Of a stretch of 64,000 nucleotides of DNA, positions 35,722 to 44,692 are shown piece after piece. Source of the stretch: Flavobacterium sp. KACC 22761. GTDB taxonomy: Bacteria > Bacteroidota > Bacteroidia > Flavobacteriales > Flavobacteriaceae. The stretch lies in contig NZ_CP139148.1 in the NCBI RefSeq assembly GCF_034058155.1, forward strand, positions 4,650,001 to 4,714,000, in the 5' to 3' direction. The number at the start of each line of letters is the position of its first letter. The first letter of the stretch is position 1. Under the pieces are notes generated by a model. That model was not told where the DNA came from. It ran no database searches and saw only the letters and a program-made list of their open reading frames with translations. Both the position numbers and the translations under genes were made by a program.

Positions 35722-35752
35722 CGAAAGTATGAAATTTGTTTGTACAGAACAA
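35722..35752 (-). promoter_or_regulatory. Promoter of the GH28 operon
   Basis: TTG (35750-35752, minus), 20 nt, then TACTTTCG (35722-35729), one mismatch to the Bacteroidetes consensus TTG-n19-TAnnTTTG. The operator starts at the next base. A second possible -7 (TAAATTTG, 35750-35757) lacks a spaced TTG. Confidence 0.5.
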
Positions 35753-35870
35753 ATTTATTTAGAAATAATTTATATATTTAATTTTTATTTGCAATTATAT
35801 TTACAGTTAACATAAAAAAACACATAATTTTTTATCATTGTAGAGTTGAAAACGTTTGAGTTATTAATTA

Positions 35871-35884
35871 TGTAATCGATAACA
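35871..35884. promoter_or_regulatory. Operator TGTAATCGATAACA (lacI promoter)
   Basis: One-base variant of the same palindrome, 8 bp upstream of the lacI -33 TTG (35892-35894). Location suggests autoregulation, perhaps by a different mechanism from the promoter-abutting sites. Confidence 0.75.
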
Positions 35885-35891
35885 AAAAATA

Positions 35892-35920
35892 TTGTCATAT
35901 GTAAAAAAAATGTATTTTTG
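35892..35920 (+). promoter_or_regulatory. Promoter of the LacI-type regulator
   Basis: TTG at 35892-35894, 18-nt spacer, TATTTTTG at 35913-35920 (matches TAnnTTTG). The start codon is 30 bp downstream. Confidence 0.7.
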
Positions 35921-35949
35921 TTTCAAATTAAATCTGAAAACCTTTTTTA

Positions 35950-36978
35950 ATGAGCGAAAAAATAACCATTTATGATATTGCCAAGAAATTGAATATCACT
36001 GCTGCCACTGTTTCCAGAGCTTTAAACAACAACCCGAAAATAAAAGAAAGCACTAGAGAACTGGTCATCAAAACCGCTGCATCAATGAACTATAAGCAAA
36101 ACAAACTTGCTTTAGCATTAAAAAGCGGACGAAGCAATAATATTGGTGTTATTGTTCCTCGTATTGACAGCAACTTTTTTGCGTCGGTCATTAGAGGTAT
36201 AGAAGAAGAACTTCATCCTCATGGTTATCAGGTAATTATTTGCCAAACACACGAAAGCGCAAAAAGAGAGAATGAAAATCTATATACATTAATAGATGCT
36301 CAGGTTGACGGAATTATGATGTCGGTTACCGACGTCGCTGATGAAAATATTGGCGCTTTCAATTATGTTCTAGAAAAAAACGTTCCATTAATCTTTTTTG
36401 ACCGAAGCAAGCATATTGACGGAGTAAGTTCTGTAACTATCAATGATTTTAAAGGTGGCTATGTAGCAACAAAGCATCTTATAAATGAAGGTTGCCGTGC
36501 AATCGCACATTTTTCAGGAGATCAATCTCTAGAAATTTTCAAAAACAGGTTTTTAGGCTATAAACAAGCTCTACTAGACAACGGACTGACTTTTAACGAA
36601 GATTATGTAATTCGCACCAAAAGTAGTGTTGAAGCCGGAAAAGAGGCAATTAATGTTCTTTTAGCTTTAGAAACGCCGCCTGACGCCCTATTTTCGGCCA
36701 GTGATTTTGCCGCTTTAGGAGCTATTCAAGAGTTAAAAGAAAAAAACATCCGTATTCCAGAAGAATTTTGCGTTGCAGGTTTCAGTAATGAGCCTTTTAC
36801 AAAATTTATGGAATTATCAATTACCTCAGTAGATCAATCTCCACTTGAAATGGGAAAAATGTCTGCTCGAGTTTTCTTAGAACAAGTCGACAAAACAGAT
36901 ACAATCAAAATTGAGAAAAAAGTGGTTCTTGCACCAGAATTGCATATCCGTAAATCATCTTCAAGAACTAATTTTTAA
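35950..36978 (+). CDS. LacI-family regulator of pectin/uronate genes
   Basis: 342 residues. The N-terminal LacI helix-turn-helix (about 3-50: TIYDIAKKLNITAATVSRALNNNPKI) carries TVSRALN as the recognition helix. The hinge region (NKLALALKSGRSNNIGVIVP) leads into the periplasmic-binding-protein-like ligand domain (about 60-335, with FDRSKHIDG and PDALFSASDFAALGAI). It is transcribed divergently from the pectinase run. Four TGTAATCGATTACA-type sites (35708, 35871, 45547, 48696) have the symmetry and central CG expected for LacI operators and lie at all the key promoters of the locus. A KdgR-like role (effector perhaps KDG or a related uronate) is inferred. Confidence 0.92.
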   Translation: MSEKITIYDIAKKLNITAATVSRALNNNPKIKESTRELVIKTAASMNYKQNKLALALKSGRSNNIGVIVPRIDSNFFASVIRGIEEELHPHGYQVIICQTHESAKRENENLYTLIDAQVDGIMMSVTDVADENIGAFNYVLEKNVPLIFFDRSKHIDGVSSVTINDFKGGYVATKHLINEGCRAIAHFSGDQSLEIFKNRFLGYKQALLDNGLTFNEDYVIRTKSSVEAGKEAINVLLALETPPDALFSASDFAALGAIQELKEKNIRIPEEFCVAGFSNEPFTKFMELSITSVDQSPLEMGKMSARVFLEQVDKTDTIKIEKKVVLAPELHIRKSSSRTNF

Positions 36979-37007
36979 TTTTTTTTTTACCTTATAAATT
37001 ATATAAC

Positions 37008-37035
37008 AGGCTATTTCAAACGGATAGCCTTTTTT
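37008..37035 (+). terminator. Terminator of the LacI-type gene
   Basis: AGGCTAT and ATAGCCT form a 7-bp stem (37008-37014 with 37024-37030) with a 9-nt loop, followed by five T residues, 30 bp after the stop. Confidence 0.9.
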
Positions 37036-37037
37036 AT

Positions 37038-37232
37038 AAGCTTCAACGAAGCGAAATATTTATAGCAAAAGATAAGTTGTTACCACATAAAGCTCCGCAG
37101 GAGCGATATATTTTTCTGCAAACTAAATATATGTCGCTCCTCCAGAGCTTTTTTTTGTTTATCTTATTGTAATTCTATAAATATTTTGCTCCTCTGGAGC
37201 TTTCACAAAAAAAGACGCACTGTTGTGCGTCT
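37038..37232. repeat. Cluster of REP-like palindromic units
   Basis: Four related units with a palindromic head of the GCTCCnnnGGAGC or GCTTCnnnGAAGC type and a tail GAAATATTTATAG or degenerate form: 37038-37065 (+), 37089-37115 (+), 37125-37151 (-) and 37173-37203 (-). A separate hairpin AGACGCAC-TGTT-GTGCGTCT follows at 37213-37232. The two-plus/two-minus layout resembles paired REP sequences (REPIN). It fills the 306-bp gap between the lacI and uxaA genes. Confidence 0.75.
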
Positions 37233-37284
37233 CTACATATAAAACTTTGTCACTTTGTATATTTGTAACTTTGAGCCTAAAAAA

Positions 37285-38904
37285 CTATAAAGAAACTCCT
37301 CTTTTCCAAGGAATAAATACATCTTGCTTCAACTGGTCTGCTTTTGTTTCCACGTTTCCGCTCGCCAATTCTATAATGTAATCTACTATTTCTGCTCCAA
37401 CCTCGGTAATGGTTTTTTCACCAGTAATTACCGTTCCGGCATTTACATCGATAATATCAGACATTCTATTAATTAATGCCGTGTTCGAAGAAATTTTTAC
37501 AACTGGTGCAATCGGATTTCCCATCGGATTTCCTAAACCTGTGGTAAATAAAACAACTGTTGCGCCCGATCCAACCAATCCTGTGGTACATTCTGCGTCA
37601 TTTCCTGGCGTATTTAAAAGACTTAATCCTGGTTTTGAAATATATTCTCCGTAATCTAAAACATCTACAACAGGTGAAGTTCCACCTTTTTTAGCTGCGC
37701 CAGCAGATTTCATTGCATCTGTAATTAATCCGTCTTTGATATTTCCCGGAGATGGATTCATATCAAACCCTGAACCTGCATCTACAACTGATTTTTCAAA
37801 AGCTTTCATTAAAGCTAAAAACTTATCTGCTTTTTCTTCGTCCACACATCTATTCATCAATTCTTGCTCTACGCCACATAATTCTGGAAACTCTGCCAAA
37901 ATTGTTTTCCCTCCCAAAGCTGCAAAAATATCTGAAACAACTCCTAATGCTGGATTTGCAGAAATTCCTGAGAATCCGTCAGACCCTCCACATTCTAAAC
38001 CAATACTTAACTTTGAAAGAGGAGCAGGTTTGCGTTCAATTTTGTTGGCTCTTTTAATGGCTTCATAAGAATCTTTAATCACCATTTGAAACATTTGATC
38101 AGTAGTTCCAATTTGTTGTTGCTCATAGATCAAAATTTCTTTATCACTATTCGGACTCATTTCTTTCAATGCCTTTTTAAAAATATCAACTTGCAAATTT
38201 TGGCAACCTAAACTTAAAACAGTTGCACCTGCAACATTTGGGTTGTTCACATATCCTGCAAGCAGTTTTGCCAACAATTCTGAATCTTGTCGAATCCCTC
38301 CACAACCACCTTGATGATTGATAAATTTTACTTCGACATTATCTAAAAGATTTTCATTTAAATTTTTAGCAGAAACTTCTTCGACGCTTTTTTCTTCAAT
38401 TAAAGAACGCAATAAATTTTTATAAGAAACTTCTTTTTTGGGCATTAATTCGTTTTCAAAAATATCTTTCAGTTTTTCGATATTTTTGTTTTCGCAAAAA
38501 ACCAATGGAAAAAACAACCAAACGTTTTTGGTTCCAACTTGTCCATCAGTACGGTGGTATCCGTTGAAAGTTTTGTCTTTCCAACGATCTACATTTGGTG
38601 GAGTCCAACCTAAATTTCCGTTTTTACCAAAAACTTTTTCACTTTGATGTTTTACATTTTCGGTGGTAATAACTTCTCCTTTTTTTATAGGTTTAGCAGC
38701 TTTTCCAACCAAAACACCATACATTATAATATCATCACCAATTGAAAAATCTTTCTCTGTGATTTTATGTTTTGCTTTAACATCAGTTGTTGGTGAGACA
38801 GTGGTTCCTTCAAACATAATTTGTTCGTTTTGTACCAAATCGGTCAAAGCGACAATGACGTTATCTACTGGGTTGACTTTTATTAATTTTTTTTGAGTTG
38901 CCAT
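37285..38904 (-). CDS. uxaA: Altronate dehydratase
   Basis: 539 residues. An N-terminal SAF-like domain (about 1-90) is followed by the UxaA/GarD-type C-terminal region with NHQGGCGGIRQDSELLAKLLAGYV, SLGCQN, GLECGGSDGFSGISANPALG, LAEFPELCGVE and CTTGLVGSGATVVLFTTG. It converts D-altronate to 2-keto-3-deoxygluconate (KDG). It lies 18 bp after the tagaturonate reductase gene in the same direction, as part of the galacturonate branch. Confidence 0.96.
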   Translation of the reverse strand: MATQKKLIKVNPVDNVIVALTDLVQNEQIMFEGTTVSPTTDVKAKHKITEKDFSIGDDIIMYGVLVGKAAKPIKKGEVITTENVKHQSEKVFGKNGNLGWTPPNVDRWKDKTFNGYHRTDGQVGTKNVWLFFPLVFCENKNIEKLKDIFENELMPKKEVSYKNLLRSLIEEKSVEEVSAKNLNENLLDNVEVKFINHQGGCGGIRQDSELLAKLLAGYVNNPNVAGATVLSLGCQNLQVDIFKKALKEMSPNSDKEILIYEQQQIGTTDQMFQMVIKDSYEAIKRANKIERKPAPLSKLSIGLECGGSDGFSGISANPALGVVSDIFAALGGKTILAEFPELCGVEQELMNRCVDEEKADKFLALMKAFEKSVVDAGSGFDMNPSPGNIKDGLITDAMKSAGAAKKGGTSPVVDVLDYGEYISKPGLSLLNTPGNDAECTTGLVGSGATVVLFTTGLGNPMGNPIAPVVKISSNTALINRMSDIIDVNAGTVITGEKTITEVGAEIVDYIIELASGNVETKADQLKQDVFIPWKRGVSL

Positions 38905-38922
38905 AACTATTGTATGTAATTC

Positions 38923-40371
38923 TTAATTTAAGTGTTTTTGAAAATTGATGAAGCCTTGCTCTACACCGTTTGCATCAATTTCTTCTAAAGCTTTTGCAAT
39001 TGAATCTGTTAATGAAGGAATTTCAGTTAAATCCTCATCCCAGAAATTTTTATTTTGCAAAGTCAATCTCGCTATTTTATGATAATCATCTGACGTCCAA
39101 AGTCCGTTAAAAAACGTAACAATATCTTCACTATCTTGAACTGGAAGATTTTCACCTTTCCAAGTTCCTTTGTAAAAACGAATCAAACACGCAAATGCAA
39201 AAGTCAAATGCACTGGAAGTTTTTTATGAACATCAACATAACCTGTCAAACTCGGCAATACACGAACTTTGAATTTAGAAATCGAATTCAAAGCAATAGA
39301 AGACAATAAATGTTTGATAAACGGGTTTCTGAATCGGTCTAGAATTTCTTCTGCAAAACTTGTCAGTTCTGCTCTATCCATATTTAAAGTTTCATTAATC
39401 TCGTCAAAAACCGCTTTATTTACAAATTCTCCTGTGAATGTATTATCAACAGTTTCTTTTACAGTTTCATTTCCGTAAAGCAATGAAAAAGGCACCATTG
39501 CAGTGTGTGCTCCGTTTAGGATTCTCACTTTACGCGTACGATATGGTTGCATATCAGCAACGATTTTTACATCTAAATCAGTTTTTTCAAAAGGAAGTTT
39601 TGCTTTTAACTTGTCATCACCTTCAATCACCCATAAAAAGAAACTTTCAGCACTTACAATCAAGTCATCTTTGTAAAGAAGCTGGCTGTTGTATTCTTCG
39701 ATTTGATCTTTCGGATATCCGGGAACAATACGGTCCACCAAAGTATTATGGAAAGAACAATCGTTTGTTAACCATGATTTGAAATCTTCTCCAAGACTCC
39801 AATCATTGCAATATTTCAACACAATTTCCTTTAAAGTATCTGAATTATAATTAATTAATTCACAAGGAATAATTGTCAAAGCCTTTGATTTATCGCCATT
39901 AAAATGCTTAAATCTTTCATGCAAAAGTACAGTTAATTTTGCAGGAAAAGAAACTGGAGGCATCATTGAAGGACTATCAGAAGCGATATATTCAATTCCG
40001 GCTTCTGTTGTATTTGAAATGATGAATTCTAATTCTTCTTCTTTAGCCAAAGCCAAAAATTCTTGAAAAGAAGCATAAGGATCTACCGCTTTTACGATAT
40101 TCGTAATCAATTCTTTTTCCTGAATTTCCTCACCTTTTTTAACACCTTTCATGAATAAAGTATACAGACCATCCTGATCATTAATCATATTCACCAATCC
40201 TCTGTCAATAGGCTGTACAACTGCAATACCGGCATTGAAATCTGCTTTTTTATTCAATTCCTGAATCGCATATTCTACAAAGGCTCTTAAAAAGTTACCT
40301 TCTCCAAATTGTACAATTTTTATAGGAAGCCTATGTGAAAACTCCGTATTTGATCTGTTTATTTTTTCCAT
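38923..40371 (-). CDS. uxaB: Tagaturonate reductase
   Basis: 482 residues. The start IVQFGEGNFLRAFVEYAIQEL is the dinucleotide-binding motif of the mannitol/altronate dehydrogenase family, and RTRKVRILNGAHTAMVPFSLL is the conserved catalytic segment (Lys/Asn/His). It reduces D-tagaturonate to D-altronate with NADH. It is 18 bp upstream of uxaA. A 220-bp gap to kdgA contains no promoter I can assign, so it may be read from the kduI promoter or its own. Confidence 0.95.
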   Translation of the reverse strand: MEKINRSNTEFSHRLPIKIVQFGEGNFLRAFVEYAIQELNKKADFNAGIAVVQPIDRGLVNMINDQDGLYTLFMKGVKKGEEIQEKELITNIVKAVDPYASFQEFLALAKEEELEFIISNTTEAGIEYIASDSPSMMPPVSFPAKLTVLLHERFKHFNGDKSKALTIIPCELINYNSDTLKEIVLKYCNDWSLGEDFKSWLTNDCSFHNTLVDRIVPGYPKDQIEEYNSQLLYKDDLIVSAESFFLWVIEGDDKLKAKLPFEKTDLDVKIVADMQPYRTRKVRILNGAHTAMVPFSLLYGNETVKETVDNTFTGEFVNKAVFDEINETLNMDRAELTSFAEEILDRFRNPFIKHLLSSIALNSISKFKVRVLPSLTGYVDVHKKLPVHLTFAFACLIRFYKGTWKGENLPVQDSEDIVTFFNGLWTSDDYHKIARLTLQNKNFWDEDLTEIPSLTDSIAKALEEIDANGVEQGFINFQKHLN

Positions 40372-40565
40372 TATTCTAAATTTCCATTAACTGTTACAAC
40401 TAACAACCATATTCATTACCTTATTTTTTTGTGGGGATTTATATTGTAAAAGAAACATTACACCTGAAAGAGTAAAACAAATCCTGCTGTGAGGAGTGAC
40501 AAGATTTATTTTGCAAGCGTAATGTTCAATTACAACATCTAAAACTCTAAAAAAAACCGCATGCC

Positions 40566-40597
40566 AAATAAGGAACTGGTATGATTGTTCCCTATTT
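40566..40597 (-). terminator. Possible hairpin terminator at the end of kdgA
   Basis: Imperfect stem (AAATAAGGAAC with GTTCCCTATTT, one mismatch) overlapping the last codons of kdgA. It could separate kdgA from uxaB; T-run is weak. Confidence 0.45.
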
Positions 40598-41263
40598 ATT
40601 TTTAATATTTTTGATGATATCCAAAACCTGACTTACTTTAGCCTGCAAACCGTCATAGTCTTTTTTATCCAATATATCTTTTGAAATTAATTGCGAGCCT
40701 AAACCAACGCAAGTTGCTCCAGCATTCAGCCAAGAACTCAAACTTTCAACTGTTGGGTAAACACCGCCTGTAGGCATAATATTCGTCCACGGACACGGCC
40801 CTTTTATGGCTTTAATGAATTCCGGTCCGTAAATATCAGCTGGAAATAATTTTACGATTTCGCATCCTAATTCTTCTGCTCTTGCGATTTCAGAAAGTGT
40901 ACCACAGCCTGGCGACCATAAAACTTTTCTGCGGTTACAAGCAATTGCAATATCTTCCCTGAAAACAGGAGTTACAATGAAATTTGCACCCAAACTCATA
41001 TAAAGCGAAGCTGAAGCTGCATCTGTAACTGAACCGACTCCAAGCATCATTCCCGGCAATTCTGCCAAAGCATATTTGTTTAATGCACCAAAAACCTCAT
41101 GAGCAAAATCACCTCTGCTTGTAAATTCCATCAAACGCGAACCACCATCATAACATGCTTTAAGCACTTTTTTACTTAATTCTATATCAGAATGAAAAAA
41201 CAACGGAACCATTCCGTCCTCCTTCATTTGCTGTGCCACTTCAATTCTTGAATACTTTGCCAT
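40592..41263 (-). CDS. kdgA: 2-keto-3-deoxy-6-phosphogluconate aldolase
   Basis: 223 residues, a class I TIM-barrel aldolase. MEFTSRGD contains the catalytic Glu, CEIVKLFPADIYG the Schiff-base Lys, and MPTGGVYPTVESLSSWLNAGATCVGLGSQLI the phosphate-binding region. It splits KDPG into pyruvate and glyceraldehyde-3-phosphate, the last step of both uronate branches. It begins 9 bp after the kdgK stop, so the two are co-transcribed. Confidence 0.95.
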   Translation of the reverse strand: MAKYSRIEVAQQMKEDGMVPLFFHSDIELSKKVLKACYDGGSRLMEFTSRGDFAHEVFGALNKYALAELPGMMLGVGSVTDAASASLYMSLGANFIVTPVFREDIAIACNRRKVLWSPGCGTLSEIARAEELGCEIVKLFPADIYGPEFIKAIKGPCPWTNIMPTGGVYPTVESLSSWLNAGATCVGLGSQLISKDILDKKDYDGLQAKVSQVLDIIKNIKNK

Positions 41264-41272
41264 TTTTATTTT

Positions 41273-42295
41273 TTATCTTGATACTAATGCCGAACCGTCG
41301 CCATCAATCATATTTTCTACTTCTTTCAAAGTCACCAAATTATAGTCACCCGCAATCGTATGCTTTAAACAACAAGCTGCAACTGCAAAGTCTAAGGCTC
41401 TTTGATTATTATTTTTATACTGAAGCAAACCATAAATCAAACCGCCCATAAAAGCGTCTCCACTTCCTACTCGGTCAACTACTGGTGTAACTTCTTTAAC
41501 CGCTGCCTGATAAATTGCTTTTCCATCAAATAAAATTCCTCCAATTCTTTGATGTGAAGCACTTACAGAATAACGTAATGTTGTCGCAACCGTTTTTAAA
41601 TTCGGAATCAATTCAAACAGTTTTGTATATAAAACTGGTAATGATTTTTCATCTTGATAATTCGGATTCACTTTTGGAATTCCCAGCATAAAATAGGCTG
41701 TATCAATATCGCCTAAAATCACATTGCTGTATTTCAACATTTCAGGCATAACTTCGCTTGGCGTCTTTCCGTATTGCCATAATTTCGAACGATAATTCAA
41801 ATCGCAAGAAATTGTGATTCCTTTTTTGTAAGCGACCTTGATTGCTTCCAGACAAGCCTCGGCCGCACTTTCAGAAATCGCAGGAGTTATACCGCTCCAA
41901 TGAAACCACTCTACACCTTCCAAAACTTTATCCCAATCAATGCTTCCTTTTTGAATCGTTGCCATCGAACTGTGTGCACGATCGTAAACTACATTGCTTC
42001 CGCGAGTTCCTGCCCCTGTTTCCAGAAAATAGATTCCTAAACGCTCACCGCCAAAAACAATACTTTTAGTTTCTACGTTCATTTTTCGCATTTCTTTCAA
42101 TGCAGATCCACCAATTTCATTTTCAGGCAATCTTGTTACAAACTCAGCGTTTACGCCATAATTTGCTAAAGAAACACAAACATTAAATTCACCGCCACCA
42201 TAAGTAGCGCCAAATGCTGTAGATTGCGAAAAACGCAAATGTCTCTCCGTCGAAAGACGCAACATAATTTCTCCAAATGCAACTACTTTACTCAT
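41273..42295 (-). CDS. kdgK: 2-keto-3-deoxygluconate kinase (PfkB family)
   Basis: 340 residues from the ATG at 42295 (SKVVAFGEIMLRLS); an in-frame ATG eight codons upstream gives a less natural N-terminus. The PfkB signatures are present: YGGGEFNVCVSLANYG near the start and DRVGSGDAFMGGLIYGLL with the catalytic Asp near the C-terminus. It phosphorylates KDG to KDPG. It lies directly upstream of kdgA; a 174-bp gap with a long inverted repeat separates it from uxaC. Confidence 0.94.
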   Translation of the reverse strand: MSKVVAFGEIMLRLSTERHLRFSQSTAFGATYGGGEFNVCVSLANYGVNAEFVTRLPENEIGGSALKEMRKMNVETKSIVFGGERLGIYFLETGAGTRGSNVVYDRAHSSMATIQKGSIDWDKVLEGVEWFHWSGITPAISESAAEACLEAIKVAYKKGITISCDLNYRSKLWQYGKTPSEVMPEMLKYSNVILGDIDTAYFMLGIPKVNPNYQDEKSLPVLYTKLFELIPNLKTVATTLRYSVSASHQRIGGILFDGKAIYQAAVKEVTPVVDRVGSGDAFMGGLIYGLLQYKNNNQRALDFAVAACCLKHTIAGDYNLVTLKEVENMIDGDGSALVSR

Positions 42296-42314
42296 ACTAT
42301 CTTTTTTATATTTT

Positions 42315-42461
42315 ACCATTAAGCCATTAAGAAAAATAAGCTTTGCTTTATGTTCTCTTTGCTATTAAAGGTTAAGTTTATTAAGCCTACTTAATTATCT
42401 TTAATTATTTAAGCAACTATTTATTAAACCGGAAACTTAATTTTCTTAATGCCTTAATGGT
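42315..42461. repeat. Long inverted repeat between kdgK and uxaC
   Basis: Arms 42315-42340 and 42436-42461 pair over about 25 bp with a few mismatches (ACCATTAAGCCATTAAGAAA with its near complement), enclosing 95 bp. It resembles the intergenic palindromes elsewhere in this window and may be a small mobile element or mRNA-stabilising structure. Confidence 0.6.
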
Positions 42462-42469
42462 TAAAAAAA

Positions 42470-43873
42470 TTAAAATTTGAAATACTCTTTTGCGTTGTTG
42501 TATGAAATATCAGAAACTAATTTCCCAATCCATTCCATATCATTTGGAAGCTCACCACGTTTGATTTCATCTCCAAGAAGATTACACAAAATACGTCTGA
42601 AATATTCATGTCTAGGGAAAGACAAGAAACTTCTTGAATCTGTCAACATTCCAACAAAACAGCTAATTAAGCCCATGTTTGAAAGTGCATTTAATTGTTT
42701 TGTCATTCCGTCTTTCTGATCTAAAAACCACCATCCTGAACCAAATTGAACTTTTCCTCGAACGCTTCCGTCGTTGAAATTTCCAATCATTGTCGCCATA
42801 ACTTCGTTATCAGCTGGATTCAAATTATAAATAATAGTTTTCGACAATTTATCTTTACTGTCTAAAGCATTTAAAAAGTTTGATAATTTTTGCGCCTGCG
42901 GATAATCTCCAATAGAATCCCAACCTGTATCTGGTCCTAAAATTCTGTGCATACGCGCATTGTTGTTTCTTAAAGCGCCTAAGTGAAATTGCTGTACCCA
43001 ACCAAATTCATGATAGGTTTCAGACAAGAACAATAAAATAGCACTTTGGAATTTTAATGCTTCTTCTGGAGACAATACTCCATTTTCTCTTTTCTTTTTG
43101 AAAATAGCACTTACTTCATTTTCAGTGAAATTTTCAAAATAAATTTGATCAAGTCCGTGATCACTTAATTTACAGCCGTTTGCATTAAAGAATTCGATTC
43201 TTTTTCTTAATGCCGATTGTAAATCTGCATAAGTATTAATTGCAACACCCGATACTTCTCCCAAAGTGTCAACATATGCATTATATCCATCATTAGAAAT
43301 CAAAATCGCTTTATCAGGTCTGAAAGCCGTACTCATTTTAGTTCCAATTGGATTTTGAGCCAGTTTTTGATGAAACTCTAAACTGTCAATCGGATCTTCA
43401 GTAGTACAAACCAATTCAGCGTTTACTTTTTTAAGAAGATTTTGCGTGCTATACGCTTGAGAATTTATTTTTTCCGAAGTTTCGATGTAAATTTTCTCAG
43501 CCGATTTTTCATTCAAAAGATCATAAATATCAAAATAACGAGCCAATTCTAGATGCGTCCAGTGATACAAAGGATTACGCATTGTGTACGGAACTGTTTT
43601 TGCCCAGTTTAAGAATTTATCTTTATCTGAACCATTTCCTGTTACAAATTGCTCGTTGATTCCTAATGTACGCATTGCACGCCATTTGTAATGGTCACCA
43701 TTGATCCAAACTTGAGTAATATTTTCAAAGATTTTATCTTCTGCAATAAACTGCGGATTTAAGTGATTGTGGTAATCAATAATTGGCTGGTTTTTAGAAT
43801 AATTATGGTATAATTCTTCAGCAAATTTATTTTCTAATAAAAAATTATCGTTTATGAATGTATTCGCGCTCAT
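42470..43873 (-). CDS. uxaC: Glucuronate/galacturonate isomerase
   Basis: 467 residues. The amidohydrolase-type metal motif DYHNHLNPQFIAED is at about 33-46, and EFGWVQQFHLGALRNNN, GPDTGWDSIGD and GMLTDSRSFLSFPRHEYFRRILCNLLG are the other conserved UxaC blocks. It isomerises D-galacturonate to tagaturonate (and glucuronate to fructuronate), the entry step for monomers released by GH28. It is 22 bp after kduD and should be in the kduI transcript. Confidence 0.96.
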   Translation of the reverse strand: MSANTFINDNFLLENKFAEELYHNYSKNQPIIDYHNHLNPQFIAEDKIFENITQVWINGDHYKWRAMRTLGINEQFVTGNGSDKDKFLNWAKTVPYTMRNPLYHWTHLELARYFDIYDLLNEKSAEKIYIETSEKINSQAYSTQNLLKKVNAELVCTTEDPIDSLEFHQKLAQNPIGTKMSTAFRPDKAILISNDGYNAYVDTLGEVSGVAINTYADLQSALRKRIEFFNANGCKLSDHGLDQIYFENFTENEVSAIFKKKRENGVLSPEEALKFQSAILLFLSETYHEFGWVQQFHLGALRNNNARMHRILGPDTGWDSIGDYPQAQKLSNFLNALDSKDKLSKTIIYNLNPADNEVMATMIGNFNDGSVRGKVQFGSGWWFLDQKDGMTKQLNALSNMGLISCFVGMLTDSRSFLSFPRHEYFRRILCNLLGDEIKRGELPNDMEWIGKLVSDISYNNAKEYFKF

Positions 43874-43895
43874 GTATTTTTAAATAAATTGAGAA

Positions 43896-44687
43896 TTATT
43901 CTTCGTTTGATGGTTTTCCAATTGTCGCCAAAATACCGCCATCAACATATAAAATGTGACCGTTTACAAAATCACTTGCTTTTGAAGACAAAAATATTGC
44001 CGCTCCAGCCAAGTCACTTGGATCACCCCATTTTGCTGCCGGAGTTCTGCTGATGATAAAATCATTAAACGGATGTCCATCAACTCTGATCGGTTTGGTT
44101 TGTTCAGTTGCAAAATATCCGGGTCCAATTCCGTTGATTTGAACATTGTATTTTGCCCATTCTGTCGCCATATTTTTAGTCAGCATTTTCAAGCCTCCTT
44201 TTGCAGCAGCGTAGGCAGAAACTGTATTTCTTCCTAATTCACTCATCATTGAGCAAATGTTGATTATTTTTCCTTGTCTTCTTTCAATCATGCCTTTTGC
44301 AACATGTTTGGAAACGATAAACGGACTTACTAAATCAATATCAATCACTTCTCTAAAATCAGCAACTTCCATTTCTAGAAGCGGAATTCTTTTAATAATT
44401 CCGGCATTGTTAATTAAAATAGCAATTGGACCAACTTCCTTTTCAATTTTTTGAACTGCTTCTGCAACTTCTTTTTCTTCGGTTACATTAAATTTATATC
44501 CGACAGCATTTATTCCCTCACTTTTTAATTCATTAACGGCGTTGTCAATTTTTTCTTGAGAAGAATTTCCGTTCACAACAATTGTCGCTCCCGCTTGTCC
44601 TAATCCTTTTGCCATTGCCATTCCCAGTCCGTGTGTACTTCCTGTGATAAGGGCAATTTTTCCTTTTATATCAAATAAGTTTGTCAT
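43896..44687 (-). CDS. kduD: 2-keto-3-deoxy-D-gluconate (2,5-diketo) reductase
   Basis: 263 residues from the ATG at 44687 (TNLFDIKGKIALITGSTHGLG), 5 bp after the kduI stop; an upstream in-frame ATG would overlap kduI. It is a classical short-chain dehydrogenase: TGSTHGLGMAMAKG (NAD binding), NNAGI, Ser in NICSMMSEL, YAAAKGG (Tyr/Lys) and GPGYFAT. It converts 3-deoxy-D-glycero-2,5-hexodiulosonate (DKII) to KDG, using the product of the adjacent KduI. Confidence 0.93.
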   Translation of the reverse strand: MTNLFDIKGKIALITGSTHGLGMAMAKGLGQAGATIVVNGNSSQEKIDNAVNELKSEGINAVGYKFNVTEEKEVAEAVQKIEKEVGPIAILINNAGIIKRIPLLEMEVADFREVIDIDLVSPFIVSKHVAKGMIERRQGKIINICSMMSELGRNTVSAYAAAKGGLKMLTKNMATEWAKYNVQINGIGPGYFATEQTKPIRVDGHPFNDFIISRTPAAKWGDPSDLAGAAIFLSSKASDFVNGHILYVDGGILATIGKPSNEE

Positions 44688-44692
44688 AATTC

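Noticed and set aside
37759..38068. Plus-strand frames of about 100 codons inside uxaA
   Set aside because: Antisense shadows of a well-supported enzyme gene, with no signal of their own.
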